Positions 48,301-60,500 of a stretch of DNA of 64,000 nucleotides are shown piece by piece. A program made the position numbers and the translations under genes. Origin of the DNA: Unio delphinus (Eukaryota; Mollusca; Bivalvia; Unionida; Unionidae); contig JAQISU010000163.1 of NCBI GenBank assembly GCA_029339505.1, positions 2,852,001-2,916,000 of the forward strand. The letters are read 5' to 3'. The notes under the pieces were generated by a model. The model had not been told where the DNA came from. It searched no databases and saw only the letters and a list, made by a program, of their open reading frames with translations. Every line of letters begins with the position of its first letter. Position 1 is the first letter of the stretch.

Positions 48301-49383
48301 AAAGCCTAAATTACCAACTCTTAAATCGTTTATAGTCGAATCTGATCGCGTGCCTCTTCCAAAAATCCTTACAAAGTTTTCAGAGTTCTCTAAACGTACC
48401 AATTGTATTTTCAATGCGTTAAGTAAGTACAACATTGATATAACTAATCAGCAGTATTTAATCGGGTAGTACCAATTAAGTACCGTATGTGGCTTTTCGT
48501 TTTGCGGTAGAGCCTTTTGCAGTAAACGACAATAGCTCATGGACAGAAGCCAGAAATACTTATTCATTATTAAATTTGTAGTGCCGTTCATTTGATTTGG
48601 TGCAAGACAACAATGAGAAAAATTTATTGTACCCACATATGCGTAGATGGAGCAAGTAAATGTAAATTTTTTTTTACAAGAATTGATGATATTTTATAGA
48701 GGTTGTTTCTATACTCGTCATTTATGCAAATCTAAACCAAATAATGTCTGTTTTTCTCCACGTTTTGTGATTTGAATGATGACATTTTGGCAGAGGCTGT
48801 ACATTTTTGTAGCACTACTGAAGCCAAAGTCAGCGATTTCTTCTTTCACAATGTTAATAACCGGAATAGAATAAAACATTTAATAAGCGTGATTTGCATT
48901 TTTGGATTATTACCTGAATATATGTCAAGTTGCAGAAGCAGCTAGATGTGGATCACGAAATGTGTGTTTTAGGGTGGGGGATGAACGCCTAAGGAAGTAG
49001 GAAAGGGGTATATGAGATGGAATTCCAGGTTAGAGCACTGGGGCAAAGACCCCAGACACTTTAGCGTGTTAAGAGATTCAAGTTAATATTTTTTTTTATA
49101 ACTTTGAAACGTCGCGGTTGTTTTAAGCTGATTTTATGTGGTGGTAATGGGTGCATGGGCTTTTACCTTCCATTCTCACTTATCTACCCCGGCAACATTT
49201 ACACACTGTTCCCTGAATGACAACATGCATCTTGTTATATTAGAATGCCTATCAAATTCAATACTAAATGTGTATGAATTAAAACGCAAAAAATGGTCGA
49301 TACAACCTATTTCAACGAAAACGGTTTACGTTTAAAAACAACCAGGGAAATTTTCATATGATGATCTTATCCTTTTGTTAACA

Positions 49384-49387
<4 letters not shown>
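48301..49387. other. Gene-free stretch
   Basis: No gene or repeat was recognised. Confidence 0.5.

Positions 49388-49464
<77 letters not shown>
49388..49464. repeat. (TC)n(AC)n microsatellite
   Basis: About 26 TC followed by 11 AC dinucleotides. Confidence 0.97.
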
Positions 49465-50019
49465 GAGACGCATACACACACAATCCCTAAAAGAGAAGGA
49501 AGACGGTGTGGTGGTATAAGGTAATATAAAAATATTCTACAACTGTGCATAATGTAAGTTGCATTTTCTAATCAACTTCAAAATAATATTACGGTCATAT
49601 TTTTGGTAACTTTTGTTCATTTGATGAAATTTTCCTATAACGCATATCAACCAGATTTAATTAATTTAAATACGATTAATTCAAGGGATATGAAATAAAT
49701 AAATAAAACAAAGATTCATTACACACTCTATGACGCATAGAGTTTAAAAACGAAAATCGTGTTTTCTGTGTAAAACTGGCTCTCTGTTCAGGTGATTCTT
49801 CAGGCGTTCGAACAAACGTTATGACGTGTAATACGCTGCATATGTTTTAGTTTTGGCACAAAACGTCAAAAGCCAACACCCAGAAGCAAAGAGATAGATC
49901 GTCCACCGGGTGCATTGCGCCAATTATGAATGATACCCTGCGACCAGTAGCATGTGTTACATAAACCTTTTCTCCGCTTTGATTATGTGTGCGTGTTGAA
50001 CGTACCCAAAATCCTTTTG
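49465..50019. other. Gene-free stretch
   Basis: Nothing was recognised. Confidence 0.5.
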
Positions 50020-51850
50020 GATTTTATGTTATTGTATGGGAAAGTACCCTATATGATTTGAATATTATGAAGTCGTAGGGGAAAGTACCTTATATAATTT
50101 TGAATATTATGATGTCGTATGGGAAAGTACCCTATATGATTTGAATATTATGATGTCGTATGGGAAAGTATCCTATATGATTTGAATATTATGATGTCGT
50201 ATGGGAAAGTACCTTATATGATTTGAATATTATGATGTCGTATGGGAAAGTACCCTATATGATTTGAATATTATGATGTCATATGGGAAAGTACCCTATA
50301 TGATTTGAATATTATGATGTCGTATGGGAAAGTACCCTATATGATTTGAATATTATGATGTCATATGGGAAAGTACCCTATATGATTTGAATATTATGAT
50401 GTCGTATGGGAAAGTACCCTATATGATTTGAATATTATGATGTCGTATTGGAAAGTATCCTATATGATTTGAATAGTATGATTTCATATGGGAAAGTACC
50501 CTATATGATTTGAATATTATGATGTCGTATGGGAAAGTACCCTATATGATTTGAATATTATGATGTCGTATGGGAAAGTACCCTATATGATTTGAATATT
50601 ATGATGTCGTATGGGAAAGTACCCTATATGATTTGAATAGTATGATTTCATATGGGAAAGTACCATATATGATTTGAATATTATGATGTCGTATGGGAAA
50701 GTACCCTATATGATTTGAATAGTATGATGTCGTATGGGAAAGTACCATATATGATTTGAATATTATGATGTCGTAAGGGAAAGTACCCTATATGATTTGA
50801 ATAGTATGATGTCTTATGGGAAAGTACCCTATATGATTTGAATATTATGATGTCGTATGGGAAAGTACCCTATATGATTTGAATAGTATGATGTCGTATG
50901 GGAAAGTACCCTATATGATTTGAATATTATGATGTCGTAAGGGAAAGTACCCTATATGATTTGAATATTATGATGTCGTATGGGAAAGTACCCTATATGA
51001 TTTGAATATTATGATGTCGTATGGGAAAGTACCCTATATGATTTGAATATTATGATGTCGTATGGGAAAGTACCCTATATGATTTGAATATTATGATGTC
51101 GTATTGGAAAGTACCCTATATGATTTGAATAGTATGGTTTCATATGGGAAAGTACCCTATATGATTTGAATATTATGATGTCGTATGGGAAAGTACCCTA
51201 TATGATTTGAATAGTATGATGTCGTATGGGAAAGTACCCTATATGATTTGAATATTATGATGTCGTATGGGAAAGTACCCTATATGATTTGAATAGTATG
51301 ATGTCTTATGGGAAAGTACCCTATATGATTTGAATATTATGATGTCGTATGGGAAAGTACCCTATATGATTTGAATAGTATGATGTCGTATGGGAAAGTA
51401 CCCTATATGATTTGAATATTATGATGTCGTAAGGGAAAGTACCCTATATGATTTGAATATTATGATGTCGTATGGGAAAGTACCCTATATGATTTGAATA
51501 TTATGATGTCGTATGGGAAAGTACCCTATATGATTTGAATATTATGATGTCGTATGGGAAAGTACCCTATATGATTTGAATATTATGATGTCGTATTGGA
51601 AAGTACCCTATATGATTTGAATATTATGATGTCGTATGGGAAAGTACCCTATATGATTTGAATATTATGATGTATAATGGGGAAGTACCCTATATGATTT
51701 GATTAGTATGATGTCGTATGGGGAAGTACCCTATATGATTTGAATAGTATGATGTCGTATGGGGAAGTGCCCTATATGATTTGAATAGTATGATTTCATA
51801 TGGGAAAGTACCCAATTTTATTTGAATAGTATGATGTCATATGGGAAAGT
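50020..51850 (+). repeat. 41-bp minisatellite with 492-bp higher-order repeat
   Basis: About 44 units of gggaaagtaccctatatgat followed by ttgaatattatgatgtcgtat. Variant units (tattggaaag, taagggaaag, gaatagtatg) recur every 12 units: the taaggg unit at 50940 and 51432, and the tattgg unit at about 51105 and 51594, show a higher-order period near 492 bp. Units decay at both edges. Confidence 0.95.
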
Positions 51851-52845
51851 AACTAGTACAGCGCCCAAATCCCTCTGGGTGTTCATTGTCGCCCAGGGCG
51901 CAATTTCCCTCAGTACGTCACTTGTAAAACTATACATAATATAGACATAATCATGGACTAAACATTATAGTATACATGACACTTGATGATTTGGGTCTTG
52001 TTTTGTTGGATAGGAAATTACGCTAAATCAGTTGGATGGTATCTTTGGAAAGCTAGATTATCTGAATATTATCGTGTCTGACAGACAGTATGGGTCTATT
52101 ACCTTAACCCTCCACCTGGTTTTAAAGATTGTTTACATGTGTGCACCAATGTTTTCTTCAATGTCAATGCCAATTTTATATATTTACAATTACTATGTTT
52201 GTTATACAGAAAACCAACAAAACATCTACATTTGTGAAAATAATAAAGCAGTATATTAGAAAAATTAACTGCAAAAATGTTTCAGAAAATTGATCAGTAC
52301 TTTATTGATTAGGTCTTAAAACTGAAAATCTGACAGCTATAAATATTCTTAAGCAAATGAGCACATTAATTGTTTCGATGTCGCAGCTCTCGTTATGAAA
52401 ATATCTAATGAGTATCACATGGCAGTGCAACCAGTATTTCTGCACTAAGTTTTAATGATTTCAAATCAGTTGGAATATTGAACATTAAGTTCATAATACG
52501 AAAAGTCACGTTATACACCATGTGTGGCATCAATCGCATATCTTATCATACTTCCCCGACAAGAAAGGATAAGATCATATAGTCATATTTTACATGTGTG
52601 GAGGAATATTCTGAACACAGAGAAAACATGAGCAAAATATATATATATCTGTCACCTACCTTTATAACAAACGTTATACTAGTTGGTTTTATTTCAGATG
52701 TACATGTAGTTTTATTGATGTCACTACTAGGCGTGTCGTATGCTAAAATTTAGACGTGGATAAATGATAATCAAAATGAAGTTTGATATATATCCCGTTA
52801 TCAGCACAGGTCACGAAACATTAGACACTTTAATACCCACCCACC
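51851..52845. other. Gene-free stretch
   Basis: No gene was recognised. Short inverted repeats (cgcccagggcg) lie at the array edge near 51890. Confidence 0.5.
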
Positions 52846-52852
52846 CCTAAAA

Positions 52853-52875
52853 TATAAAAGCATTGCATTTCAGTC
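52853..52875 (+). promoter_or_regulatory. TATA-like promoter before the candidate secreted ORF
   Basis: aatataaaag at about 52851-52860 lies some 45 bp upstream of the ATG at 52905. An initiator-like tcagtc follows at 52870, closer than the usual 30 bp, so initiation probably falls a little further on. Confidence 0.4.
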
Positions 52876-52904
52876 TGTTAGATTAATTTCTATACACTCG
52901 TATC

Positions 52905-53135
52905 ATGGAATTAAGCATTTTTGGTGTTGTTGTTGTTCTAGGCTTATTGCCATTATCAGCACATGGTACACTATATATGGAGGCCGGTATATATGGAGGC
53001 CGGTATATATGGAGGGAGAAACCTTTGAAAGCCTACAAGAATCCTACTCATAGACTCCAATCCTGGGACAGAGGTAATATGCAAATGACCTGTATAGATG
53101 AGCGCCGTAGACGGCTGTGCATATTGTACAGTTAA
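52905..53135 (+). CDS. Candidate secreted small peptide (76 aa)
   Basis: The N-terminus MELSIFGVVVVLGLLPLSAHG is a textbook signal peptide with a likely cut after AHG. The rest is short, with a triplicated DNA segment (tatatatggaggccgg) giving Tyr/Gly-rich residues, a basic ERRRRLC processing-like site and two cysteines near the C-terminus. A TATA-like box lies at a plausible distance upstream. Either this is a complete small secreted peptide or it is a signal exon with a splice donor soon after the signal peptide. No family was recognised. Confidence 0.4.
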   Translation: MELSIFGVVVVLGLLPLSAHGTLYMEAGIYGGRYIWREKPLKAYKNPTHRLQSWDRGNMQMTCIDERRRRLCILYS

Positions 53136-53179
53136 AATATATGGCATTAAAATTTGTGGTCTTATGTATTCCATAAGGA

Positions 53180-53288
53180 CATTCCCAGATACATACATGA
53201 CAAACAAAACAAACGGACATTCACATATACATACTTGACAAACAAGACAAACGGACATTCACATATACATACTTGACAAACAAGACAA
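53180..53288 (+). repeat. 38-bp tandem repeat, about three units
   Basis: Units contain acattcacatatacatac and ttgacaaacaagacaaac. Confidence 0.85.
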
Positions 53289-53733
53289 AATCACTAATGT
53301 ACATATATGCAAATGTTAGTTTGACTGATTCAACAGTTAAATGACATAAACAATCGTATGTATGTGATTTTGACAGAACCATGGATTAAATATAAAGGAA
53401 ATCTCTGAAACTGTACAGTTGGTTTAAAGATCTAAAGCATTATATTTTATCCTGTATGTAGGACCAATACCCCTAAGCGCGTAATGATGGATCGACCTAT
53501 TAGCCCTCTGTAATACATACGTGAAAATGTCACTATTGATGTTGTGCTGAGTTTCGTCCAGGGCACTGTCAGAGGTTAGCCCGAGTAGTTCAGCATTTGG
53601 GACTCATCATCATTGTGGCTGAACTTCACTGATCGCATACATACCAGTAAATTCCATTGGCAACCTGTCTCATATAAAATATATGAGAACGTCTTGACAT
53701 CTTGCAATAAGTCAGAATATCGTAGCCTGCCTT

Positions 53734-53736
<3 letters not shown>
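53289..53736. other. Gene-free stretch
   Basis: Nothing was recognised. Confidence 0.5.

Positions 53737-53792
<56 letters not shown>
53737..53792. repeat. (GA)n microsatellite
   Basis: Twenty-eight GA dinucleotides. Confidence 0.97.
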
Positions 53793-53795
<3 letters not shown>

Positions 53796-54750
53796 TGTAA
53801 GTTAATTTTAGAGCTCACGTAGTCACTAGGCATTTTTATTAAAACTCGTAAATGTTCATTGCAGTGGAATGAACAGTCAATGGAATAATATCTGTTGGAA
53901 AAAGTCCAAACGGAGAGAAAAAATAATTACTACTTATTCTGTCTAACCAAACTACATCGTCATTCTCGCAAATAGCTTTGTTAACTAATCTCTTCCACTA
54001 AAATTTTTTTGGGAAGAATGTCTCATTTCTTGAAATTTATGAGGAGTGAGGGCATAATTATGAAAATATCGGTAGTATAATCAATTTGCATTGAACATGT
54101 GCCATCAAAAAAACAGACAGACGCACGAAAAATGTGTATTTGAAGAGAGCATGATTTGCCAGGCGAAAGAGTTTTTCGAGAAAGGGATTTGCTAAGATTA
54201 ATCGCAACTGTCATTCCTTTAAACCCTACCATATACTCTCATATAATGAAGCGACTATGATCGTGGAATCCGTATTTTATTCGCAATAAAATGCTGACGT
54301 TTACTGGGCTATAGACGTCAATATTTTGAAGCGGGTTCCAAATTTTGCAGTCATACAGTAGTGTTGGGCTCACACATTCCTTAAATAAACTGACACACCT
54401 TACTGGGTTTAGATTTGGAATTCCAACTCGAAGATTAATACGATCCATAAAATGTGCTAGCATTGCTTTCATGCAGGCTTGGCAGGTTCGAATAATATAA
54501 ATAGCTGACCTATTTTATAATATACACAAGTTTGGTAGCCGAATCGGTTTCACGAACGATTTTATCAGCAAATATTTGGGACAACTTATAGTTTGAGCCT
54601 ATCCTCTTTCCAAATACAATACACGACTTTTGAGCATTTATTTCGTAGCGCCATTTTTGTGAGCATTCGGCAATTGTTGCACACATCAATTACCAAATGA
54701 GTTTGCAAGACACATAAGGTCATCTGTAGGTGATGGGTAGAAGCATTGTG
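53793..54750. other. Gene-free stretch
   Basis: Nothing was recognised. Confidence 0.5.
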
Positions 54751-54751
54751 A

Positions 54752-54963
54752 ACTGCCTATTGTACAACCGACGTTGCTAGGTTACCTATTTTACAACCCA
54801 GGTTGCTAGGTTGCCTATTTTACAACCCAGGCTGCTAGATTACCTATTTACAACCCAGGTTGCTAGATTACCTATTTTACAACCCAGGTTGCTAGATTAC
54901 CTATTTTACAACCCAGGCTGCTAGGTTGCCTATTTTACAATCTTGGTTGCTATGTTGCCTATT
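54752..54963 (+). repeat. 29-bp minisatellite
   Basis: About seven units of ttacctattttacaaccc followed by aggttgctag. Confidence 0.92.
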
Positions 54964-55813
54964 TTCACATTGAACTGCTTCCTGAATTTCATTCCATGAA
55001 TTAGATAAAGAAACATCACTAGCAGCAAGCTGAGTAAGGAAAACACCCAAATAAACCTAGGGTATAAGAGAGACAGAAAAAAGTGTTCCTTTGCTAGTAA
55101 ATTACATGAATTATATCTAAGAAAGAAATAAAAAACAACAACAAGGAATCGGAACCTTATTTCACAATTAGGGAACATTTACCATTCCTAAAAGACATCC
55201 AAATTTGATATTACTAGCATGGACTATTATGTTGAAATTTAATTACTTTGAAGTCTACTGACTTAAAGTACCCTATTTAGTCAAAATTAGGAGACAATCT
55301 AGAAGTGACAACTAAAGGGAATAAAAGTGGTAGGGAAATATATGTCTTTGCTTATCGTTGTTGTAATTATTACAGTAAACTCTATCAAAACTACATGAAA
55401 AAAAATCATATCACCTTTCCTAACATCAGATCTTCTCAGTGAAGACAAATATTTTTATGTATTAATCTGCAATGGAAAATCAATTTGTCATACTGACAAA
55501 TATTTTAATGTATTAATCTGCAATGGAAATCTTTTTGTCCTACTGACATCTACTAACACTGAAATTGCATTTCAGGAATTTACGGATGCGTCAATGCAGA
55601 AGCAGTTATATGGTAGTATTAAAGTCCGAGGAAGTAATTATTTAAGCACAGTGTATGCGAAAACTAACATGTACCTTGCATGCAACGCCTCTGTTAATCT
55701 ACAAGAAATAGGTCATATGTTTAAAAACACTGATGAATGGATCAAATCCAAATGCAAATAGTAAAGTAAATTTAGTATCCTTACAGACACATTTTCTTAA
55801 TAAATAAATAAAT
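54964..55813. other. Gene-free stretch with a short duplication
   Basis: No gene was recognised. A segment containing tattaatctgcaatggaaa occurs twice (about 55460 and 55515). Confidence 0.5.
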
Positions 55814-55941
55814 AGGTGTTATTTTTATAATCAGTAATCAATGGATTGAATAAATTATGTGTTATTTTTATAATCAGTAATCAATGGATTGAATAAATTA
55901 TGTGTTATTTTTATAATCAATAATCAATAGATTGAATAAAT
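55814..55941 (+). repeat. 43-bp tandem repeat, three units
   Basis: Units contain gtgttatttttataatcagt and aatcaatggattgaataaat. Confidence 0.9.
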
Positions 55942-56109
55942 ATCCAAAAGTAAACGAAAGTTACAATCCTTACCAGGGACATTTGCTTAATAAATAGCAA
56001 ATCAAACATATAACGATTGAAAACAAGTTATGGAAATTCAAAAAGGAAACTCAAACACGTGATTCGTTTACATAAAGGCATAGTTCAACCAGCAGTTACT
56101 AGAGGCAGC

Positions 56110-56785
56110 AGTGAAATAATCAGTTTCTAATATCCAGACAATACTGATATACACAGAATAATCAGTTTCTAATATCCAGACAACATTTAAAAAAAAAGGA
56201 TAATCAGTTTCTAATATCCATACAATAATTATATACAAAGGATAATCAGTTTCTAATATCCATACAATAATTATATACAAAAGATAATCAGTTTCTAATA
56301 CCCATACAATAATTATATACAAAGGATAATCAGTTTCTAATATCCATACAATAATTATATACAAAAGATAATCAGTTTCTAATATCCAGACAATAATTAC
56401 ATACAAAGGATAATCAGTTTCTAATATCCATACAATAATTATATACAAAGGATAATCAGTTTCTAATATCCATACAATAATTACATACAAAGGATAATCA
56501 GTTTCTAATATCCATACAATAATTACATACAAAGGATAATCAGTTTCTAATATCCATACAATAATTATATACAAAGGATAATCAGTTTCTAATATCCATA
56601 CAATAATTACATACAAAGGATAATCAGTTTCTAATATCCAGACAATAATTATATACAAAGGATAATCAGTTTCTAATATCCATACAATAATTATATACAA
56701 AAGAAAATCAGTTTCTAATATCCAGACAATAATTACATACAAAGGATAATCAGTTTCTAATATCCATACAATAATTATATACAAA
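56110..56785. repeat. 42-bp minisatellite
   Basis: About 16 units of aaaggataatcagtttctaa followed by tatccatacaataattatatac. The unit length is a multiple of three, so the minus strand is open for 238 codons (56784-56068) as a 14-residue repeat. Lack of any upstream or downstream coding context argues that this frame is incidental. Confidence 0.94.
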
Positions 56786-57620
56786 ATATGTATATGGTGA
56801 ATAACAGTGGCTTATAACAGGCTGTTTTGTGTGCTTATCTGCATGTGTTATTATTTACAACAATTAGCAATTACGTTTGATTTATCTACCTTGACTAATT
56901 ATTAGTACAATACAGAATGCTCATAATGCCGAATGAAACGTTAGCTTAGATAATGTGATAGGTATGTGTTCTTTTAACAATACCTTCACTGATAGCTTGA
57001 TTGTTATTTTGTAGTTCAGTGGGCCAACATTTGCTACGATATGTGGTTGCGTTAAAATAATGGCATATATTTATAATGGTGGCGTGGATCATAAGCTGAA
57101 GATGCCTATGTTTTAATACAGATTGTAAGAAATGTATGAATTCGTTCAATAGGAATTAAGGTAAAATGAAGGATCGAGAGTGAACAAACATCTGATAAAT
57201 GTATTGACTTAAATGAAACATGTACCGAACAAACGTGCAAACACGTGTATTTCATATTTTAAACCTTTATGATTTATTTTGTGGTAATATTGTAGAGATT
57301 TCAACTTTTTAGAATGGAATAGAGAGCTACATCCTTGTCATCATTAACGAGTGCAGTTAAATGTAAAAGTTCAGAAATATCATGCATATTCATAGTGCAA
57401 CAATAAAGCAATATCCAACAGCAAAGGGTCTGATAAAAGCACAACGTCATCAAACGGCGATAAAAAAACAGATGGTATTAGCAAAGGCAAGATGAATTTC
57501 AACAACGAGAAACATCAATAAAATGAAATCATTGGAAAGCCGTAGACTAAAAATCCTAATCTTAGGCAACTTTGTCAGCATCAAAGTAAACTGAAGAAAA
57601 ATAAAACAATATATAGTTTG
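56786..57620. other. Gene-free stretch
   Basis: Nothing was recognised. Confidence 0.5.
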
Positions 57621-59737
57621 AAGATTCTACTGTAGCAATAACTAAAATCTCTACGGATTCCTTAGTCAGTAGAAATAATACTTTACAAGATTCTAGTGTA
57701 GCAATAACCAAAATCTCTACGGATTCCTAAGACAGTAGAAATAATACGTTATAAGATTCTACTGTAGCAATAACTAAAATCTCTACGGATTCCTTAGTCA
57801 GTAGAAATAATACTTTACAAGATTCTACTGTAGCAATAACCAAAATCTCTACGGATTCCTTAGTCAGTAGAAATAATACGTTATAAGATTCTACTGTAGC
57901 AATAACTAAAATCTCTACGGATTCCTTAGTCAGTAGAAATAATACTTTACAAGATTCTACTGTAGCAATAACCAAAATCTCTACGGATTCCTTAGTCAGT
58001 AGAAATAATACGTTATAAGATTCTACTGTAGCAATAACTAAAATCTCTACGGATTCCTTAGTCAGTAGAAATAATACTTTACAAGATTCTACTGTAGCAA
58101 TAACCAAAATCTCTACGGATTCCTTAGTCAGTAGAAATAATACTTTACAAGATTCTACTGTAGCAATAACCAAAATCTCTACGGATTCCTTAGTCAGTAG
58201 AAATAATACGTTATAAGATTCTACTGTAGCAATAACCAAAATCTCTACGGATTCCTTAGTCAGTATTAATAAGACTTTACAAGATTCTACTGTAGCAATA
58301 ACCAAAATCTCTACGGATTCCTAAGACAGTAGAAATAATACTTTACAAGATTCTACTGTAGCAATAACCAAAATCTCTACGGATTCCTTAGTCAGTAGAA
58401 ATAATACGTTATAAGATTCTACTGTAGCAATAACTAAAATCTCTACGGATTCCTTAGTCAGTATTAACAATACTTTACAAGATTCTACTGTAGCAATAAC
58501 CAAAATCTCTACGGATTCCTTAGTCAGTAGAAATAATACGTTATAAGATTCTACTGTAGCAATAACTAAAATCTCTACGGATTCCTAAGACAGTAGAAAT
58601 AATACTTTACAAGATTCTACTGTAGCAATAACCAAAATCTCTACGGATTCCTTAGTCAGTAGAAATAATACGTTATAAGATTCTACTGTAGCAATAACTA
58701 AAATCTCTACGGATTCCTTAGTCAGTAGAAATAATACTTTACAAGATTCTACTGTAGCAATAACTAAAATCTCTACGGATTCCTTAGTCAGTAGAAATAA
58801 TACTTTACAAGATTCTAGTGTAGCAATAACCAAAATCTCTACGGATTCCTTAGTCAGTATTAACAATACTTTACAAGATTCTACTGTAGCAATAACCAAA
58901 ATCTCTACGGATTCCTTAGTCAGTAGAAATAATACGTTATAAGATTCTACTGTAGCAATAACTAAAATCTCTACGGATTCCTTAGTCAGTAGAAATAATA
59001 CTTTACAAGATTATACTGTAGCAATAACCAAAATCTCTACGGATTCCTTAGTCAGTAGAAATAATACGTTATAAGATTCTACTGTAGCAATAACTAAAAT
59101 CTCTACGGATTCCTTAGTCAGTAGAAATAATACTTTACAAGATTCTACTGTAGCAATAACCAAAATCTCTACGGATTCCTTAGTCAGTAGAAATAATACG
59201 TTATAAGATTCTACTGTAGCAATAACTAAAATCTCTACGGATTCCTTAGTCAGTAGAAATAATACTTTACAAGATTCTACTGTAGCAATAACCAAAATCT
59301 CTACGGATTCCTTAGTCAGTAGAAATAATACGTTATAAGATTCTACTGTAGCAATAACCAAAATCTCTACGGATTCCTTAGTCAGTATTAATAATACTTT
59401 ACAAGATTCTACTGTAACAATAACCGAAATCTCTACGGATTCCTTAGTCAGTAGAAATAATACGTTATAAGATTCTACTGTAGCAATAACTAAAATCTCT
59501 ACGGATTCCTTAGTCAGTAGAAATAATACTTTACAAGATTCTACTGTAGCAATAACCAAAATCTCTACGGATTCCTTAGTCAGTAGAAATAATACGTTAT
59601 AAGATTCTACTGTAGCAATAACTAAAATCTCTACGGATTCCTAAGTCAGTAGAAATAATACTTTACAAGATTCTACTGTAGCAATAACCAAAATCTCTAC
59701 GGATTCCTTAGTCAGTATTAATAATACGTTATAAGAT
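57621..59737. repeat. 66-bp minisatellite, mostly alternating as a 132-bp dimer
   Basis: About 32 units of gattctactgtagcaataac followed by aaaatctctacggattcct and tagtcagtagaaataata. Two forms alternate for long runs: one ends cgttataa and is followed by aactaaaatc, the other ends ctttacaa and is followed by aaccaaaatc. A third variant has gtattaa. As 66 is divisible by three, minus-strand frames of up to 192 codons appear, broken wherever cttag becomes ctaag. They are treated as incidental. Confidence 0.95.
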
Positions 59738-60287
59738 TTAAAAGCACTATGATACAAGGATGAAATTAATTGTTTGTTATCGCTGAAACTGATACTTTTT
59801 TACAGCGAACACCCAGTCCATTGACACCAGCGATTACTTCAAGGAAATTGTGGTTAGTATAACTAGAAGTAAACAGGAACATAAAATGCCTTTTCCAAGT
59901 ATAACCTAAATGGTACAAATAGTAAGATAAATGGGCGTTCTGGATTATGGTCTAAACTCGAGAAACGATAGTATGCAAAGGCATACACTAACTTCTTGGA
60001 AAATAATTGTTGGTGTCTTGTCATCAACAGATCGTCAATACAACGATAATCAACGCATCGTTTGGCAGTTAGTGACCATAAATAGCTTTTGCTATTAGAT
60101 TAATATACTTTCAAATGCCAATTAAATTTTAAAACAATTGTTAAAACATGAAACAAATATATCTGCTACAAACGAGTTGTGTTAATATAGGAAGCATTCA
60201 GTCAAAACCCACCAAAATTTGTACAGTTCATATATTAAATACCTGCCAAGAATACGAAAAGGAAAAGAAACAAAAAACATAGAAAAA
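59738..60287. other. Gene-free stretch
   Basis: Nothing was recognised. Confidence 0.5.
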
Positions 60288-60500
60288 AGCAGCAGAGTGG
60301 GTGAACAGACTTTCTCTAATTGGGGTATATTTTAAGCAAAAATATTCTAAGTCTCCATTTGCCAAACTGAGACTTAACAATTTTAGAGCTCTGTTTGTCA
60401 AACGGAGCCTTCCTCAAGGGTAAAAAAAAAAGATGCCATTTAGTTGACGTTCACCTCCTCGGCTGCTAATGCGCTAACTAAATATTTGATCAAGTCCTTA
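60288..60500 (-). other. Terminus of element C': palindrome with two inner hairpins
   Basis: Outer arms 60288-60306 and 60449-60467 match at 16 of 19 positions when inverted (agcagcagagtgggtgaac against gttcacctcctcggctgct). Inside are two stem-loops, 60351-60373 and 60388-60408, each with a TTTG..CAAA core, and a 10-base A run (T run on the minus strand). The phrase tgatcaagtcctt at 60488-60500 is shared with C. The layout equals that of 46507-46905. Confidence 0.72.

Noticed and set aside
56068..56784. 238-codon repeat protein on the minus strand
   Set aside because: The frame exists because the 42-bp unit is a multiple of three without a stop; there is no start context, promoter or conserved neighbour.
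57727..59559. Several repeat proteins of up to 192 codons
   Set aside because: Same reason: a 66-bp unit divisible by three. The frame is broken in several places within the array.
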